Source of the DNA: Globodera rostochiensis
Taxonomy: Eukaryota > Nematoda > Chromadorea > Rhabditida > Heteroderidae
NCBI GenBank assembly: GCA_018350325.1
Contig: JAEVLN010000002.1
Span: 1,964,288-2,028,287, forward strand
Length of the DNA stretch: 64,000 nt
Direction: 5' to 3'
The notes beneath the pieces were generated by a model. That model saw only the letters and a list, made by a program, of their open reading frames with translations. It made no database searches and was not told the DNA's origin. The position numbers were made by a program, and so were the translations under genes. How positions within the stretch are numbered: position 1 is the first letter of the stretch; every line of letters starts with the position of its first letter. Below, piece after piece: positions 11,570 to 22,019 of the stretch.

Positions 11570-11702
11570 AGTCGACTCATCACCATACCCAACTCATCAC
11601 CACCCAATTCATCATCAATTCATCACCAATCAAGATCGGGACGGTTAAGGGTGAAGCCGTACTGATCTTGATTGGTGATGAGTTGGTGGTGATGAGTTGA
11701 GA
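11570..11702. repeat. Short foldback element, CATCACCAA family
   Basis: CATCACCAATCAAGATC near 11620-11636 and its complement GATCTTGATTGGTGATG near 11674-11690 are the inner arms; outside them repeats of ACTCATCACC and GGTGATGAGT continue the pairing. About 130 bp, non-coding. Confidence 0.7.
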
Positions 11703-12102
11703 AATGATGATATGGGGGGAGGGGACCCCTCTCTCTATTAGTGATGCATGAGACTTAAATTCCTCTCCGAGACTTGACCCCGAGATTCTTGTGCATCAAT
11801 ACTTCTCTATCTTACTCGTGTTTCGCTGGCATTCTCTTGTAATACCCGGCGGCACTTCTCATGGTTCCTTTTTCTTCGTCAAACTCTTTTCTGTCGTTCA
11901 CTTGCAGCATCTCACGCAACCTCCAGTATGCTAAGTAGCGTAGCGGTGCAACATACGGTGGCGACACGTAAATATGGAGGTGTACACGTACACGGTCGTG
12001 GACATTCGGATAAATTCTAACGCTCATTAGTGACCCACGTGCATCAACGTTCAAATGTGATAGCTTAAACATGACGCGCATTCTGAACATTAAGAGCTAA
12101 TA

Positions 12103-12470
12103 AAAGAGTCCCACCCAACTCATCCATATCCAACTCATCCATACCCATTTCATCCATATCCAACTCATCCATAGAGCATAACTTGTTTCAACCTTAACCG
12201 ATTTAGAAAGTCTTGACGCCACTCGAAAGATCTCGAAGAGTTGAAGCTAACATTAAGTTAAAGCTTTGTGATTGGACAAATACCAAAAAAGTTATGGCCT
12301 TATCACTTGAAAAATCTCGTTTGACGGTTTTCTGGCCATAACTTTTTTGATATTTGTCCAATCACAAAGCTTTAACTTAATGTTAGCTTCAACTCTTCGA
12401 GATCTTTCAAGTCGATCAATACTAAGATTGAAGCAAGTTATGCTCTATTGATGAGTTTGGTTTACCTCCT
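12103..12470. repeat. Long foldback element with CAACTCATCCAT ends
   Basis: Arms of about 120 bp: GAGCATAACTTGTTTCAA at about 12173 and its complement at about 12450. They include AAGCTTTGTGATTGGACAAA and its complement around a short centre near 12310. Tandem CAACTCATCCATA words sit at the left edge. The transcript would be a long hairpin. Confidence 0.8.
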
Positions 12471-12628
12471 AATAAAAGAAATGTTTGACGATATCAAAGA
12501 TTTTCTATGATATAGCATTTTATGTCAATATAAATTATTCACCTACATATAAGTGCTCTGTGCAGGCAAAAGCTGTATAAAGACAACGCCGCCCTGCTCT
12601 TAAGGATAATATAGGTAGTACTGTATTT

Positions 12629-13037
12629 AGGGATGTAACCGGTATCGGCACGGTACGGTAGTATTTTCGGTAACTACAAATATAATCATCTAATGCATTT
12701 CACAAAGCTATTGCCTTGCCAAATTTTTTTTTTCAAAATAAAACGATCAATTTGTCTCGTCGATCGCTTTTTGTGTCATCGCACTTTTGAGGTTTTTGTC
12801 GGCGCTATCGAACCGAATCCAGACCGGTATGAATACACAGACCGGTCGCTTTTTGTGTCATAACTTGCATTTATATTTTCGTACTTTTGGGGTTTTTGTC
12901 GGCGTTATCGAACCGAATCCAGACCGGTCTGAATACACAGACCGGGGCAATAATCGCAACACTTAGCTTAACAATAGCCACATCTCGACAAAAGCTTTCG
13001 AATACTTTCTAATTTGACTGGATAGTTAAGTTTGAAG
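12629..13037. repeat. TAGGGATGTAACCGG element end and a tandem duplication
   Basis: A hAT-like left end (TAGGGATG with ACCGGTATCGG words) at about 12629 lacks a partner. From about 12760 to 12945 a block of about 120 bp (CGCTTTTTGTGTCAT ... GAATCCAGACCGGT) is tandemly duplicated. A related copy of the block lies at 33420-33560. Confidence 0.5.
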
Positions 13038-13246
13038 TAGAGATCGGACCGATCGAGATTCTCGATCGAAATCTCGGAAAATCACGACGATATTTTTTCG
13101 AGATTCTCGATCGAATCACGATAATTTTTACCGAGATTTTTCGAGATTTTCAGTGACCTCGAACGAATCTCGATCGTTTAATTTTTTTTCGATATTTATC
13201 TAGATTCTCGATCGAAATCTCGATCGGTCCTGAAGTCCGATCTCTA
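13038..13246. mobile_element. hAT-type MITE, CTCGATCGA family
   Basis: 209 bp from TAGAGATCGGAC to GTCCGATCTCTA. Flanks are GTTTGAAG (13030-13037) and GTTTGGAG (13247-13254), an 8-bp TSD with one mismatch. The interior is repeated GATTCTCGATCGAAATCTCG, self-complementary. Confidence 0.85.
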
Positions 13247-13254
13247 GTTTGGAG

Positions 13255-13460
13255 TCAGTTATTGCCCTGGCCTGGACCGGGACTGAGAAAATTAAAAAAC
13301 CGTGATTTTATGACTGGGAAAATTAATCAAATCCCGGTCAAAAAAACCGGGACTAATGGGCAAAAACAAAGATTGCCAATTTTGAAAAACACCGGGATTT
13401 TATAAGAAATTCAGTCCCAAAATTGGATACTTCAGTACCAGTCCCGGTCCCGGCCTACTC
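13255..13460. mobile_element. Degenerate CCCGGT-family MITE
   Basis: GGACCGGGACTG near the left and CAGTCCCGGTCCCGGCC near the right, ending CCTACTCTA. The internal AAACCGGGACT words match the 61.4 and 63.5 kb elements. The left end is eroded and no TSD is evident. Confidence 0.55.
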
Positions 13461-13465
13461 TACAT

Positions 13466-13915
13466 TATTAGGGATGCTCGAGAGTCTCGGTCTCGGTCTC
13501 GAACCGAGAAATTTCTCGGGTTTTTTGGCTCTAGATCTCGAGTCTCGGTAAATTTCAAGTCTCGACCTTCCCCCTAGTCCTTATATTAATTTTGAGACTG
13601 ACTACTGTAGAGGCTGTCAATGTGTTTGCGTAACAGCAAACCGTTGTCGAACCGAACTGAGTAAAATTCATCTTCTATTTTCTGCTTATCTTCATTATTG
13701 GGGATGCTCGAGAGTCTCGGTCTCGAGTCTCGAACCGAGAAATTTCTCGGTTTTTTTTGGCTCTAGATCTTGAGTCTCGGTACATTTCAAGTCTCGACTA
13801 TCCCCCTAGTCCATATAGTAATTTTGAGACTGACTACTGTAGACGCTGTCAATGTGTTTGCGTAACAGCAAACCGTTGTCGAACCGAACTGAGTAAAATT
13901 CATCTGCGCTGGTCC
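13466..13915. repeat. Tandem duplication carrying TCTCGG-family element ends
   Basis: A block of about 230 bp beginning GGGATGCTCGAGAGTCTCGG and ending GAGTAAAATTCATCT is present twice in tandem (about 13472 and about 13702). Each half contains CTCGAGTCTCGGT words and a CCCCCTA end, so an element of about 105 bp plus flank was duplicated together. Confidence 0.75.
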
Positions 13916-13989
13916 CACCTTCATCATCCACCTAATATTTATAAACTATGGCTCACATTGAAATTCTATAACTAAATATGTAAATAAGC

Positions 13990-14530
13990 GCATTTTCGTA
14001 AAAACCAAAAAATTTTAGGGGTAAACCCTTTTTTTATCAAAATCAAATTTAGCTCGGTTTTAGGCTTTCTGATGAGGAGGAGTCCGGGGCTGTGCTGTGA
14101 ATTTATTGTTCAATTTGGACTGAATTTCTTTGATTTTCTTTTTTGTTGTTAAATTTGACGTTTTTCAAGAAAAAAAGGTTGTACATAGCGGTGCCGCTGT
14201 TTGAGTGGTTGAGCGGTCATTTTAAGTACAAATTTTTATGATCAAATTCAAGGCATTCAAGCGGCCATCTTTGACTGGCATACTCAAACGTTCGGCACTC
14301 AATCGGCAGCGCTCTCTAACTGTGGTACTCATTTCTAGGTTTTATAAATGGATCGTGTGAGCTTTGATTAAGAAAAAACGTTTCATTTGGACCATTTTTT
14401 TTAATACAAAAATCACTTTACATTTAAAAATTTTCCATTGCTCCCCTGCCAGCATCGCCGCCGAACTCGCTTCTCAACAAATTGCCTTTAATCCCCCCCC
14501 CCCCTCTATTATTGGTTTTTGCCGTACAAT
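13990..14530. other. Non-coding stretch
   Basis: No supported exon. A C9 tract lies near 14490. The next minus-strand exon may end just to the right. Confidence 0.35.
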
Positions 14531-16774
14531 TTCGGCGATGCCAAAGTCACTGTTGCGCGTGTCCAACTCGAACTCTTCCCACTGCTGCGTTTCGGCATTG
14601 AGCACGCGCAATTGCCTGGTCCAGTCAAGCGTGTAAAAGACAAATGCCGAGCGGTTGTCTTGATCCCCCCGTACGTGCAAATAAATGCGGCGATCGTCGA
14701 TATAAAAGTTCTGAATAAAGTGTATAAATAAATACCGTATACCTATACTCTTTTAATTACGTATGCGTAATTATTTTTCAACCCCCTCCTAGAGTGGGTA
14801 ATTATTAGAAGGTGGGTAATTAAAAGAGTATATACAGCAGGGCCGTAGCCAGAAAAATTTTTTGGGAGGGGGAATTTGAACCATCTGAGCGCGACGCTCA
14901 GATGGCTTTACCATCTGAGCGCCAAGGTATTTTATTTTAAGGAATTTTCAAAAAAAGCAAATTTTTTTTTGATTTTTGATGGCAATTTGTTAAAAAAAAA
15001 TTGGTCAAAAAATTGTAAAAGTGCAAAACAAAAGGGTCCCCCCTCTTTTCCCCCTCCCGCCGAAATTCCGGAAAAAATTTTTAAGCCACTTGCATACTTC
15101 GCGAGAAGCTAGAGGGGGCTCCGGCAACTCAATCCGGCTTACGTATGCAATGGAGTTTGCCTGCAAACAAAAACTTTTGTGCTTCGTCGCTTCCGGTCCG
15201 AGCCCCCCCCCCCCCTCCGCCCGAATCCCCACACAGGCAAAACTTCACGAATCCCCTCAACGCCTGAGGCTAAGCCTAACTAGGCTTATGCTAGCTTAGG
15301 TTTAGGCCTAAGCCTAACGAACCCCAAGCCAGGGTGGCTTAGGCTTAATCTTAGGTTCAGGACTGAATCGGCCGTCGTGGGGGATTCGGACCGGTAGCCG
15401 ACTTCGTCAATGCTTATCCAGTGGAATTGTGTGCGGCTGGCTTTGGCATCGACCCCTTCGAACGACGGGCCTCTGCGGCTCTGTTGGTCCACCCATTCAA
15501 TTGTGCCCGTCACCAAAACGAATTGTGTGGCCGAGACAAAGTGAATGTGCTCACACTCCACCTTAGGGCGGCCGATGCCAGACGGAATCGCTTGCCAATT
15601 GACGGGGGTTGGCTGTGCTGAGTTTAAAAAACAAATTTCTAAAGAACAAATTTTTTCGTTAAGCTAAAGAAACTAGGGTTGCTCCCCGACCTCTCGGGGG
15701 GCGGGAAAGTCGGGGAGGCCGGGGTTGGCAATGTCGGGGTCGGGGCGACCAAATTTTTCGGGGTCGGGGGTCGGTGTTGAAGAAATTTTATTCATAAAAT
15801 TTGGGTATGGTAAGCGAATCTTTGGTTAGGCGGGCACCGGTCCGATAAGTGCCGATTCAATCCCGTACTGAAGCTAAGATTAAGCCTAGCTTAGGCCTAA
15901 GCAACCCTGGCTTGGGGTTTGTTAGGCCTAGGCCTAAGCCTAAGCTAGCTTAAGCCTAACTGTTGATTGGACGCGCGCCCTTCCCAAATGTTTAGTGTCC
16001 AGTCAGTCTCAATAAAATGTTTACCAGAGAGTGCAAAGTCTTTACGCGTCAGGCTCATGGTTGTCTCGCTGCTGCTCCCTTTATTATTGCCCATCGTGAT
16101 TTGCATAAGGCCCACTTGGTAATTGCGATTGCGCGGGATTTCCGTGCCAGAAAAGAAATCCTCATCCCCTACAGCGATGGCATCTCCCCGGTGCAGGTAA
16201 AGCGCGTAGAAGTGGCATCCAAACGGCGACAACCAGCAGCGGCGGCCCAACATGCCGCGCATGTTCACAGTGCCCACTCTTTCCGCACTCGGCGGAAAAG
16301 GCCCACAAAAGTCGAGGCCAGTGCGCAGGCGCCAAAGCTAAAAAATTCCGATAAGCACCCCTCGGGGATTTTTTTCTAAATATTTCAATAGTGGCACGAA
16401 TGTTTGAAAGATTCTCATTTATTTTATTGAACGTTTGGAAGATCTGGTGTCAAAACATTGTAAATTTACCTACTTGGAATTTATTTAAATTAAAAAATTT
16501 ACATGAATTGAGAAAAGTTTTCGGGTCTCGGTTTAAAGTGTCGGTGTTCAATGCTCGAGAAAATGACTCATTCCATTTACGGGATTTTAAGCAAATCAAT
16601 CACCTCGGCTGTATAATTGGGCGGCATATTCGTTGGAAAACGATGAAAATCTCGTAGTACGCCGTAGTACCAAAAATTGGGCGGCCCGGTGCCATTGGCG
16701 TACTCGTAGTCAAAATGGAAAAAGGCGTCGTCATCATTTATTGCAAGTTCGAGGTTTTGAACGCAGAGGAGCAT
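14531..16774 (-). CDS. Unrecognised multi-exon gene, weak NTF2-like resemblance
   Basis: Minus-strand exons at about 16774-16608, 16337-15961, 15617-15364 and 14710 to about 14529 have good acceptors (TTTTTTAG, ACTCAG, TTATTCAG) and mostly GT donors. The protein reads NLELAINDDDAFFHFDYEYA, NFWYYGVLRDFHRFP, then FCGPFPPSAERVGTVNMRG and CHFYALYLHRGDAIAVG. The third and fourth exons give HIHFVSATQFVLVTGTIEW, FHWISIDEVG and NFYIDDRRIYLHV. The VLVTG strand followed by F-x-NFYIDDRR faintly recalls an NTF2-like fold (VxVxG ... FYVxND), but this is only a suggestion. The first exon has an in-frame TGA just upstream of its ATG, so it either starts there or is broken. Introns hold the TTAGGC inverted repeats and a transposon end. 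Confidence 0.55.
14837..15260. repeat. Transposon-like end and G/C-tract sequence inside an intron
   Basis: CAGGGCCGTAGCCAGAAAAA at about 14839 is a typical hAT-type terminus. It is followed by ACCATCTGAGCG(C) words in inverted copies (about 14879-14920) and CCCCCCC tracts. No right end was found. Confidence 0.45.
15262..15960. repeat. Inverted pair of TTAGGC-rich arms, about 95 bp each
   Basis: Left arm about 15262-15360 and right arm about 15868-15960 are complementary (shared AACCCCAAGCCAGGG core flanked by GCCTAAGCCTAA and AGGCTTAATCTTAG). The arms flank one exon of the gene above and are built from telomere-like hexamers. The exon's donor and acceptor lie just inside them. Confidence 0.75.
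15672..15790. mobile_element. Left end of a CGGGG-family hAT-like element
   Basis: TAGGGTTGCTCCCCGACC followed by repeated GGTCGGGG/CCCCGACC words. No right end is visible; it is probably truncated. Confidence 0.45.
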
Positions 16775-17223
16775 GAATGGATCCGTTCAGCTAATTTGTA
16801 ACTTTAGGAGGGAAAACAGACAGAAAAGGGTACTACTTTATTTGCAGACTAGTGTTTGGCAAATGGCTTCGATCGATAAACGATACGATATTTCGATAAA
16901 TTATCGTTATCGAAAAATATCGAAAAAAAAGTTCGATTATCGCGATAAATATCGAAGCAATCTTTTTTTCCCTTTAGGTTTAAAAAAATGCAATAAAACA
17001 ATCAATATTTATAGTTCAATGCCGGTAATGCTTTGTTAAGGAAGATCAGCGTTTTTATATCTTTAAATTAGAGTTGGCGCCGGGTTCGGGATTTTTGTTA
17101 AAAACCGGGATCGGGATTTAATAGCGAAATTTTTTTTGAAATTTTAATGAATTTTGTTGAGAGATTTTCAACCAAAATTTTAAAAATACGGCAATTTTGC
17201 AGCTTTTTAAGAATGGTAAAGGT

Positions 17224-17253
17224 CCGGCGGCGCGGCGCCGATAGGCGCCGCCG
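17224..17253. repeat. GC hairpin module with GATA loop
   Basis: CCGGCGGCGC...GGCGCC-GATA-GGCGCCGCCGG within the element above. The arms pair perfectly over nine bases. Confidence 0.75.
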
Positions 17254-17334
17254 GAAAAATTTTCTAAGGTCGAACAATATTTGTTAAGAAAATTGGTCTA
17301 AAAATTAGGAATGTTGCAAAACAAAGCCCCCCCC

Positions 17335-17600
17335 CCTTCCTATGGTTTTTTGATTTAGTCCAACCAAAAAATGAAATGAAACTTGTGATTTGTCATCTAA
17401 AATTTGTTTTGAAAATTGAAAAAAGTTAAAAGATTTTTTAGAATTGTTTACACTACCGTAAATGTTCCGAAAAAATAATTTACATAGTAAGGGAACCGAA
17501 CCCCACCCCCACTGCAAACAACACTCACCACTACACCAAACCAATTTGCCTATGCGCTCAAAAACCCCATCCTTATGGGTGCATTTTGGATTTCCAAGTC
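17335..17600 (-). repeat. tRNA-related SINE (reverse orientation)
   Basis: Read on the minus strand: boundary ACCCATAAGGATGGGG, A-box-like GTGTAGTGGTGAGTG, B-box-like GGTTCGG, then the body GTGTAAACAATTCTAAAAAA, TTTTTGGTTGGACTAAATCA and a C/G tract. It is the same family as the copies at 31.7, 45.7, 48.9 and 51.4 kb. Confidence 0.8.
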
Positions 17601-17789
17601 CACGATAAATATCGCGATAATTTCTATTTTTCGATCGATAAACGATACGATATTTCGATAAATTATCGTTATCGAAAATTATCGAAATATCCGGATTTTC
17701 TTCGATCGATAGTATCGCGATAATTATCGAAAAATTTATCGCGATATATCGCGATAATTATCGAATTTATCGTATCGTGCCGAACACTA

Positions 17790-18105
17790 CTCCAGACGAA
17801 ATATAAGTCAAATTGAATTAAAAAACACGTCTCCAGGGGTTATCAAGGACGCTGATTATGAATAAACGTTAGATTTATCATATGACATCATCTAAGAACA
17901 GATTTTCACAATATATAATCTTTCATTTTAAATATTTGTTTCATTTTTTTGAGAGGCATAGGTAAATGCAACAATTTTGGCCCAAATCTGATCTTAGATT
18001 ATGTCATATGAAAATCTAACGATTTATTCCTGATCAGCGTCTTTGATAAACCCCTGGATAAGTGTTTTTTAATTCGATTTGACTTATATTTTCTCTGGAG
18101 TCCCC
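17790..18105. repeat. Foldback element
   Basis: CTCCAGACGAAATATAAGTC at the left and GACTTATATTTTCTCTGGAG at the right. The arms include AACACGTCTCCAGGGG and matching CATATGACAT(C/A)ATCTAAGA blocks. The preceding hAT element is inserted at its left edge. Confidence 0.75.
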
Positions 18106-19086
18106 ATAACGGAAAAGTACCCAGAAAAGGAATATTTATTTAATGCTTTTTAAAGCAAAAAAAAAAATTGAGGCAAATCTATTGAAGAATCTGCTCTAAA
18201 GCCGCCGTCCAACACGGCGGCTTGCCTTTCTTATTGATTTTCGCTCTCGTTTGGACACCACCACAGCAACAAAAAGGCGAGAATGCAAAGAATGAGCACA
18301 ATATTCCCCACTTAAATTTGAGAATATTTTTGGGTCAAGAATAACAAAATAATCCCGCTGCTATACATATGACAAAAAATAGATAAATTGAAATTTTATA
18401 AAACTTCGCAATCCCGCATATCAGCAGGTTCGATTATAGCTGGGTAAAAATAAATTTCCGGAACGGGAATACTGGGACCGGGATTTCGCTTTTTCCCGCT
18501 TCCCTTAAATTCCTGTTGATTTTAACGGGATTCCCGCGGCTTTTGATTATTTCTTTGCTAACTTTCCGATCACTTCATGTTTATAGAAAAAGTTTCCATA
18601 ATCAAAATTAATGAAATGAGAGTTCTTTTATTATTTGATATGAATCCAAGTCGTTTTTTGGTGATGCATTTGAAGAGATTAAAAAGCAAATTGCAAAATA
18701 CATTTATAACAAAATAAATATTTGCTCCCTTTGGTCACCCAGCAGAAAAATGAATAACAAATTGGACACCTGAAAAATTAGAAACCAATTATATTTTTAA
18801 ATATGAAAGACAAAATGAGCAATTAAATTGGACTTACATATATATTTATATTTTGTAAACTAAGCAGACTTTTATTATACTGGGATCAGATCGGCAGATT
18901 TTTTTGCTGAAATTTTATTCAAAATTATCGCAAACGAGAATGGTTTTTACTTTAAAGAATTATTACAAACAATCAATTATTGCACATTTCATTTTCGTCA
19001 CACTGATAATCTGCAACAGTTGCTCTTTTCTGCTTATCTTCTTTTTCAGACAATAATTTGCTAATTGTTTAATGTATAATTTTCAG
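18106..19086. other. AT-rich region, no gene seen
   Basis: Short CGGGA/TCCCG words near 18460-18540 suggest an eroded element. Nothing else can be supported. Confidence 0.35.
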
Positions 19087-19244
19087 TAGAGCCCGGCGAG
19101 ATCGAGATCCAGACCGAGATTTCCCGAGAGTCCAGGGCGTAAAAATGGTCCGAGACCTGGACTCTCGAAATTTCGACATAAATCTCTGTCTCGGTTTCGG
19201 CCCAGCTCGATCTCGGTCTCGGATTTTTCAAAAGTCGGGCTCTA
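19087..19244. mobile_element. hAT-type MITE, GATCTCGG family, exact 8-bp TSD
   Basis: 158 bp from TAGAGCCCGGCGAG to GTCGGGCTCTA, flanked by ATTTTCAG on both sides (19079-19086, 19245-19252). The inside is GAGATCGAGATCC and CCGAGACCTGGACTCTCG words in inverted arrangement. Confidence 0.88.
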
Positions 19245-19565
19245 ATTTTCAGGGAAACCACAAATCAAAAATATTGTGCATAGCGGCTAATTTTGATCAA
19301 CTCGCAAACTACTGCTGGAAATTTGAACAAAATTTTCATTTAAGTCGAAAATATTTTGAACAAATTTCGTTTAGTCCGATTACTACTTGTCATTAGGGCT
19401 GTGATTTTCAGGCTTTTAACTTTTTTTCTGAACATGCGCTCAGAAAAGCACGAAAACCATGTTTTTAGGTCACAGCAATCGTTTTTCATCGTTTTTAGCT
19501 ACTATTTCATAGTTTTTAGACTATATTTTTTGAAAAATGTCCACATAAAAATTTGGGAGCGTCCG

Positions 19566-20393
19566 TTTGAGTCTGGCCGGTTGAGTCTGGTGGCCAGTTG
19601 AGTCTGGCCGGATAAGTCTGGTTAGAAGGAAAAAAGCGCTTACTTAAGCTGTGTCAAAAATTAAAAAGTCAGCAAATGGACACTCCATTCCTCAAGGCAA
19701 AGAGTGGCTGTCGACGTGTTCCATTGTTACGGAGTTGTCCAACGTAGTTTTGGAGTTAGTTTGGAAGATAGTTTTCCAGCGCAGCCAATGCCGGCGTCAA
19801 ATCCTGCAACGGGATAAAGGCCAGTGATGTGATCATTCGTGCCGACAAAGAAAATGCCACATCATTTGTGTACAACTAAAAACCAAGACAGTGTTTCAAA
19901 ACAAAAATAAGATTACCGGGCCTTGCTCGGAGATGCGTTTTTTCATGTTTCTCACGAGATGGTACAAACAAAAGTTGATTTTGATGTTTTGCCCGAAGTG
20001 AGCCTACCATAGCCTGTTCAAAATCTATTGAAGCACTTTGGGCCAGCATTGCTGACGGCCTAATTTATAAACTTGAAGACCCTTGAACTTCAAAAAACAT
20101 TACCTTTACACTTCACTCCAACCTTGTTGAAATATTTGCAGCGCCAATATTAACTTCTCTAGATCACTCAAAAAGTGGTATACGTACAGCTTCCAATCAT
20201 TTAGAAACTTGTCGTTTTGTTTTTATTGCCTGCTGCATTTGTATCAGCTTAAAAATAAAAAATAAAAGGGTTGGGGAAGGTAGTTATTTCTCACAGAATG
20301 GATTTTTTTTTAAATCACGATCCTTTTTCTTCTAACCAGACTCAACCGGCCAGACTCAACTGGCCACCAGACTCAACCGGCCAGACTAAAACG
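19566..20393. mobile_element. Mutator-like element with 60-bp inverted repeats
   Basis: The terminal repeats at about 19566-19628 and 20330-20389 are complementary over about 60 bp (TTGAGTCTGGTGGCCAGTTG core). Between them lies a decayed MULE transposase fragment. Long TIRs plus this transposase identify a MULE. Confidence 0.75.
19755..20003 (-). pseudogene. MULE transposase C-terminal fragment
   Basis: The minus strand reads CHFGQNIKINFCLYHLVRNM ... RISEQGP, an intron-like gap (GTAATC...), then YTNDVAFSLSARMITSLAFI and PLQDLTPALAALENYLP. This is the characteristic MULE segment in which a CxFH-type helix precedes R-M-L-ALAFVP and the conserved P-x-D-V region. It is too short to be active and no N-terminal part remains. 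Confidence 0.65.
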
Positions 20394-20551
20394 ACCCATA
20401 CCGTAAAGATTTAATTTTTTGATGTAAAAAATACGTTTAAAATCAAATAGTCGATTTGGTGCTTTTTAAAAATTATTAGGTTATTTTTAGTAACTATTTC
20501 AGACCTTTAAGCAAAACTAACTATTTAGAGATTGTTAGCAACTATAAATCC

Positions 20552-21335
20552 CAGCCCTACTTGTCATACACGCTATGTATAACAAACATCGGTCTCCTTA
20601 GCCCTGCTGCAGCAACATTTCTGACTCTGATCCATGCAAATCCGTTGTCGGCCCACAACTTGCTAGTTCCATCTTTCAAAAGCCACGAATTCATCCAAAG
20701 AACATCCAGTTCTCCAGTGTTTCTGTTAAGCCGGTAACCGACGAATAGAATACCATGGAGGCCAATGACGGTCGTAGGATCATCCTCACGGTTGAAGACT
20801 TTGTTGTGATTTCATTTCCAGGAGATTTTTAGGAAACAAATACTACTTTTAGGTACATCGACGGAAATATCATCGAATTTCTTCAACGCATCCACCGACT
20901 TTTTGACGCCAATGAGATCAACCTCTCCATTTTTACGACACCTGACCAACACAACAGCTGGGAAATCGCGTTGCCACCAGATTTGGCCTTTACTCAACGA
21001 CAACATTTGCTGCTTGTCATTGTATTTCTCCGAGTTCGACCGTTTGCGCCGATTTTCTTCGACAATTCGTCTTGTTCGGAGTCTTCAATGTGGCGTTTTT
21101 GTGCTGGGACTGAAAGCTGCGCTTCTAAGCGATCGGTTTGAGCTTTTAATGGACGTGCATTTCGAAGTGAAGAAATAGTTGTTCGGGCGATTGGAAATTC
21201 GCTGCGCAACTGACGGAGATGGCGCAGAAAATGTAATCAAAAATAGGAGAAACACTTTAGCTCCTCTTTACCTTCTTCAAATTTTTGATCTCTTGTTGAA
21301 TGCTATCGTCAGCCCCAACCCCGAGGGTCAAACGA
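20552..21335 (-). pseudogene. Papain-like (C1) peptidase C-terminal remnant with coiled-coil leader
   Basis: On the minus strand the last exon (about 20830-20552) reads VFNREDDPTTVIGLHGILFV then GYRLN, followed by DVLWMNSWLLKDG and ADNGFAWIRVRN. The His of LHGILFVGY and the Asn of MNSW match the catalytic His and Asn regions of C1 peptidases. Upstream (about 21180-20850) are QIWWQRDFPAVVLVRC and a polar coiled-coil-like stretch after a 21.2-kb intron. The catalytic Cys region is absent. Reading frames overlap awkwardly near 21020, so this is probably a relic or a distant non-peptidase homologue. Confidence 0.4.
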
Positions 21336-21564
21336 GAGGACTACCCTGCCAATTTAAAACTCCAAATTTAGCTCTGGAGGTTTGCCCAACACTGTTAAAA
21401 CCGACTTCGTGTTCTTCCAAGTTTTTTTTCACCTGGAAAAACTCTAAACTCAAATTATTATTTCGATGGGACTACTGGTTTAGAATACCCCCCCCCCCCT
21501 GAAATCAAAGACGGCACGTCCTGGAAGAGCGCAAATTCAACTATTTTAAACAAAATATTTCATA

Positions 21565-22012
21565 TTATTCCACCTGAATGGCCTTTGCGATTTGAGCCAT
21601 TGCGGGTGCCAAGGCGGCGATGGTCTGACGCGTGACCTTAACTGAGCCGCTTTCTACTGTAAGATGGGGCACCGACGTGGTGGAATCGAATGTATTTGAT
21701 TTAAAATGTTCAAATTTGTTCCGTGACTGTCCAGATCGATGCAACGGAAAGTGAACTACTCCATTGGTGTTGCACCACAAGCGCAGTAGAAATGAACAAT
21801 TGCCGCCTTTTTGTGAGAAATTAAACAATTTATCTATAAGGTAAGCGACTCACAGGCCTCATAGCAATCTAGCATGTTCTGGGCACTTACTTTGACCAGA
21901 AGTTTTACATGCTGAGCATACGATTTTTCTACACGCTGATGCACACTCAAAGTTGCGCACAAAAAGACACCGGTTAAAAGGGTTAAACATATTAGAAGGC
22001 GTGCATTTCATG
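21565..22012 (-). CDS. Small secreted cysteine-containing protein, two exons
   Basis: Exon 2 is 21806-21565 (stop TAA) and exon 1 about 22012-21854, with a 47-bp GTGAGT...AG intron. The phase-1 join creates a Cys, giving LDCYEACGNCSFLLRLWCNT. The N-terminus RLLICLTLLTGVFLCA is a clear signal-peptide core. The C-terminus is SVKVTRQTIAALAPAMAQIA then KAIQVE. The nearest ATG reads MKCT in another frame; one extra T separates it from the signal-peptide frame, so either the start lies in an unseen exon or the copy carries a 1-nt frameshift. Four closely spaced cysteines suggest an extracellular, disulfide-bonded protein. Family not recognised. Confidence 0.5.
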
Positions 22013-22019
22013 GATAATT

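Larger units (their letters stand above)
16850..17789. mobile_element. hAT-type element, ATTATCGATAA family, with SINE core
   Basis: 940 bp from TAGTGTTTGGCAAATGG to CGTGCCGAACACTA. Flanks are TTGCAGAC and CTCCAGAC, an 8-bp TSD matching at 6 of 8. Both subterminal regions are dense in CGATAAATTATCG words. The centre holds a GC hairpin (17224-17253) and a tRNA-like SINE in reverse. The same terminal sequence with a different subterminal word occurs at 33965-34989. Confidence 0.85.

Noticed and set aside
15262..15960. True telomere or chromosome end from TTAGGC words
   Set aside because: The hexamers are degenerate, arranged as an inverted pair, and surrounded by ordinary gene sequence.
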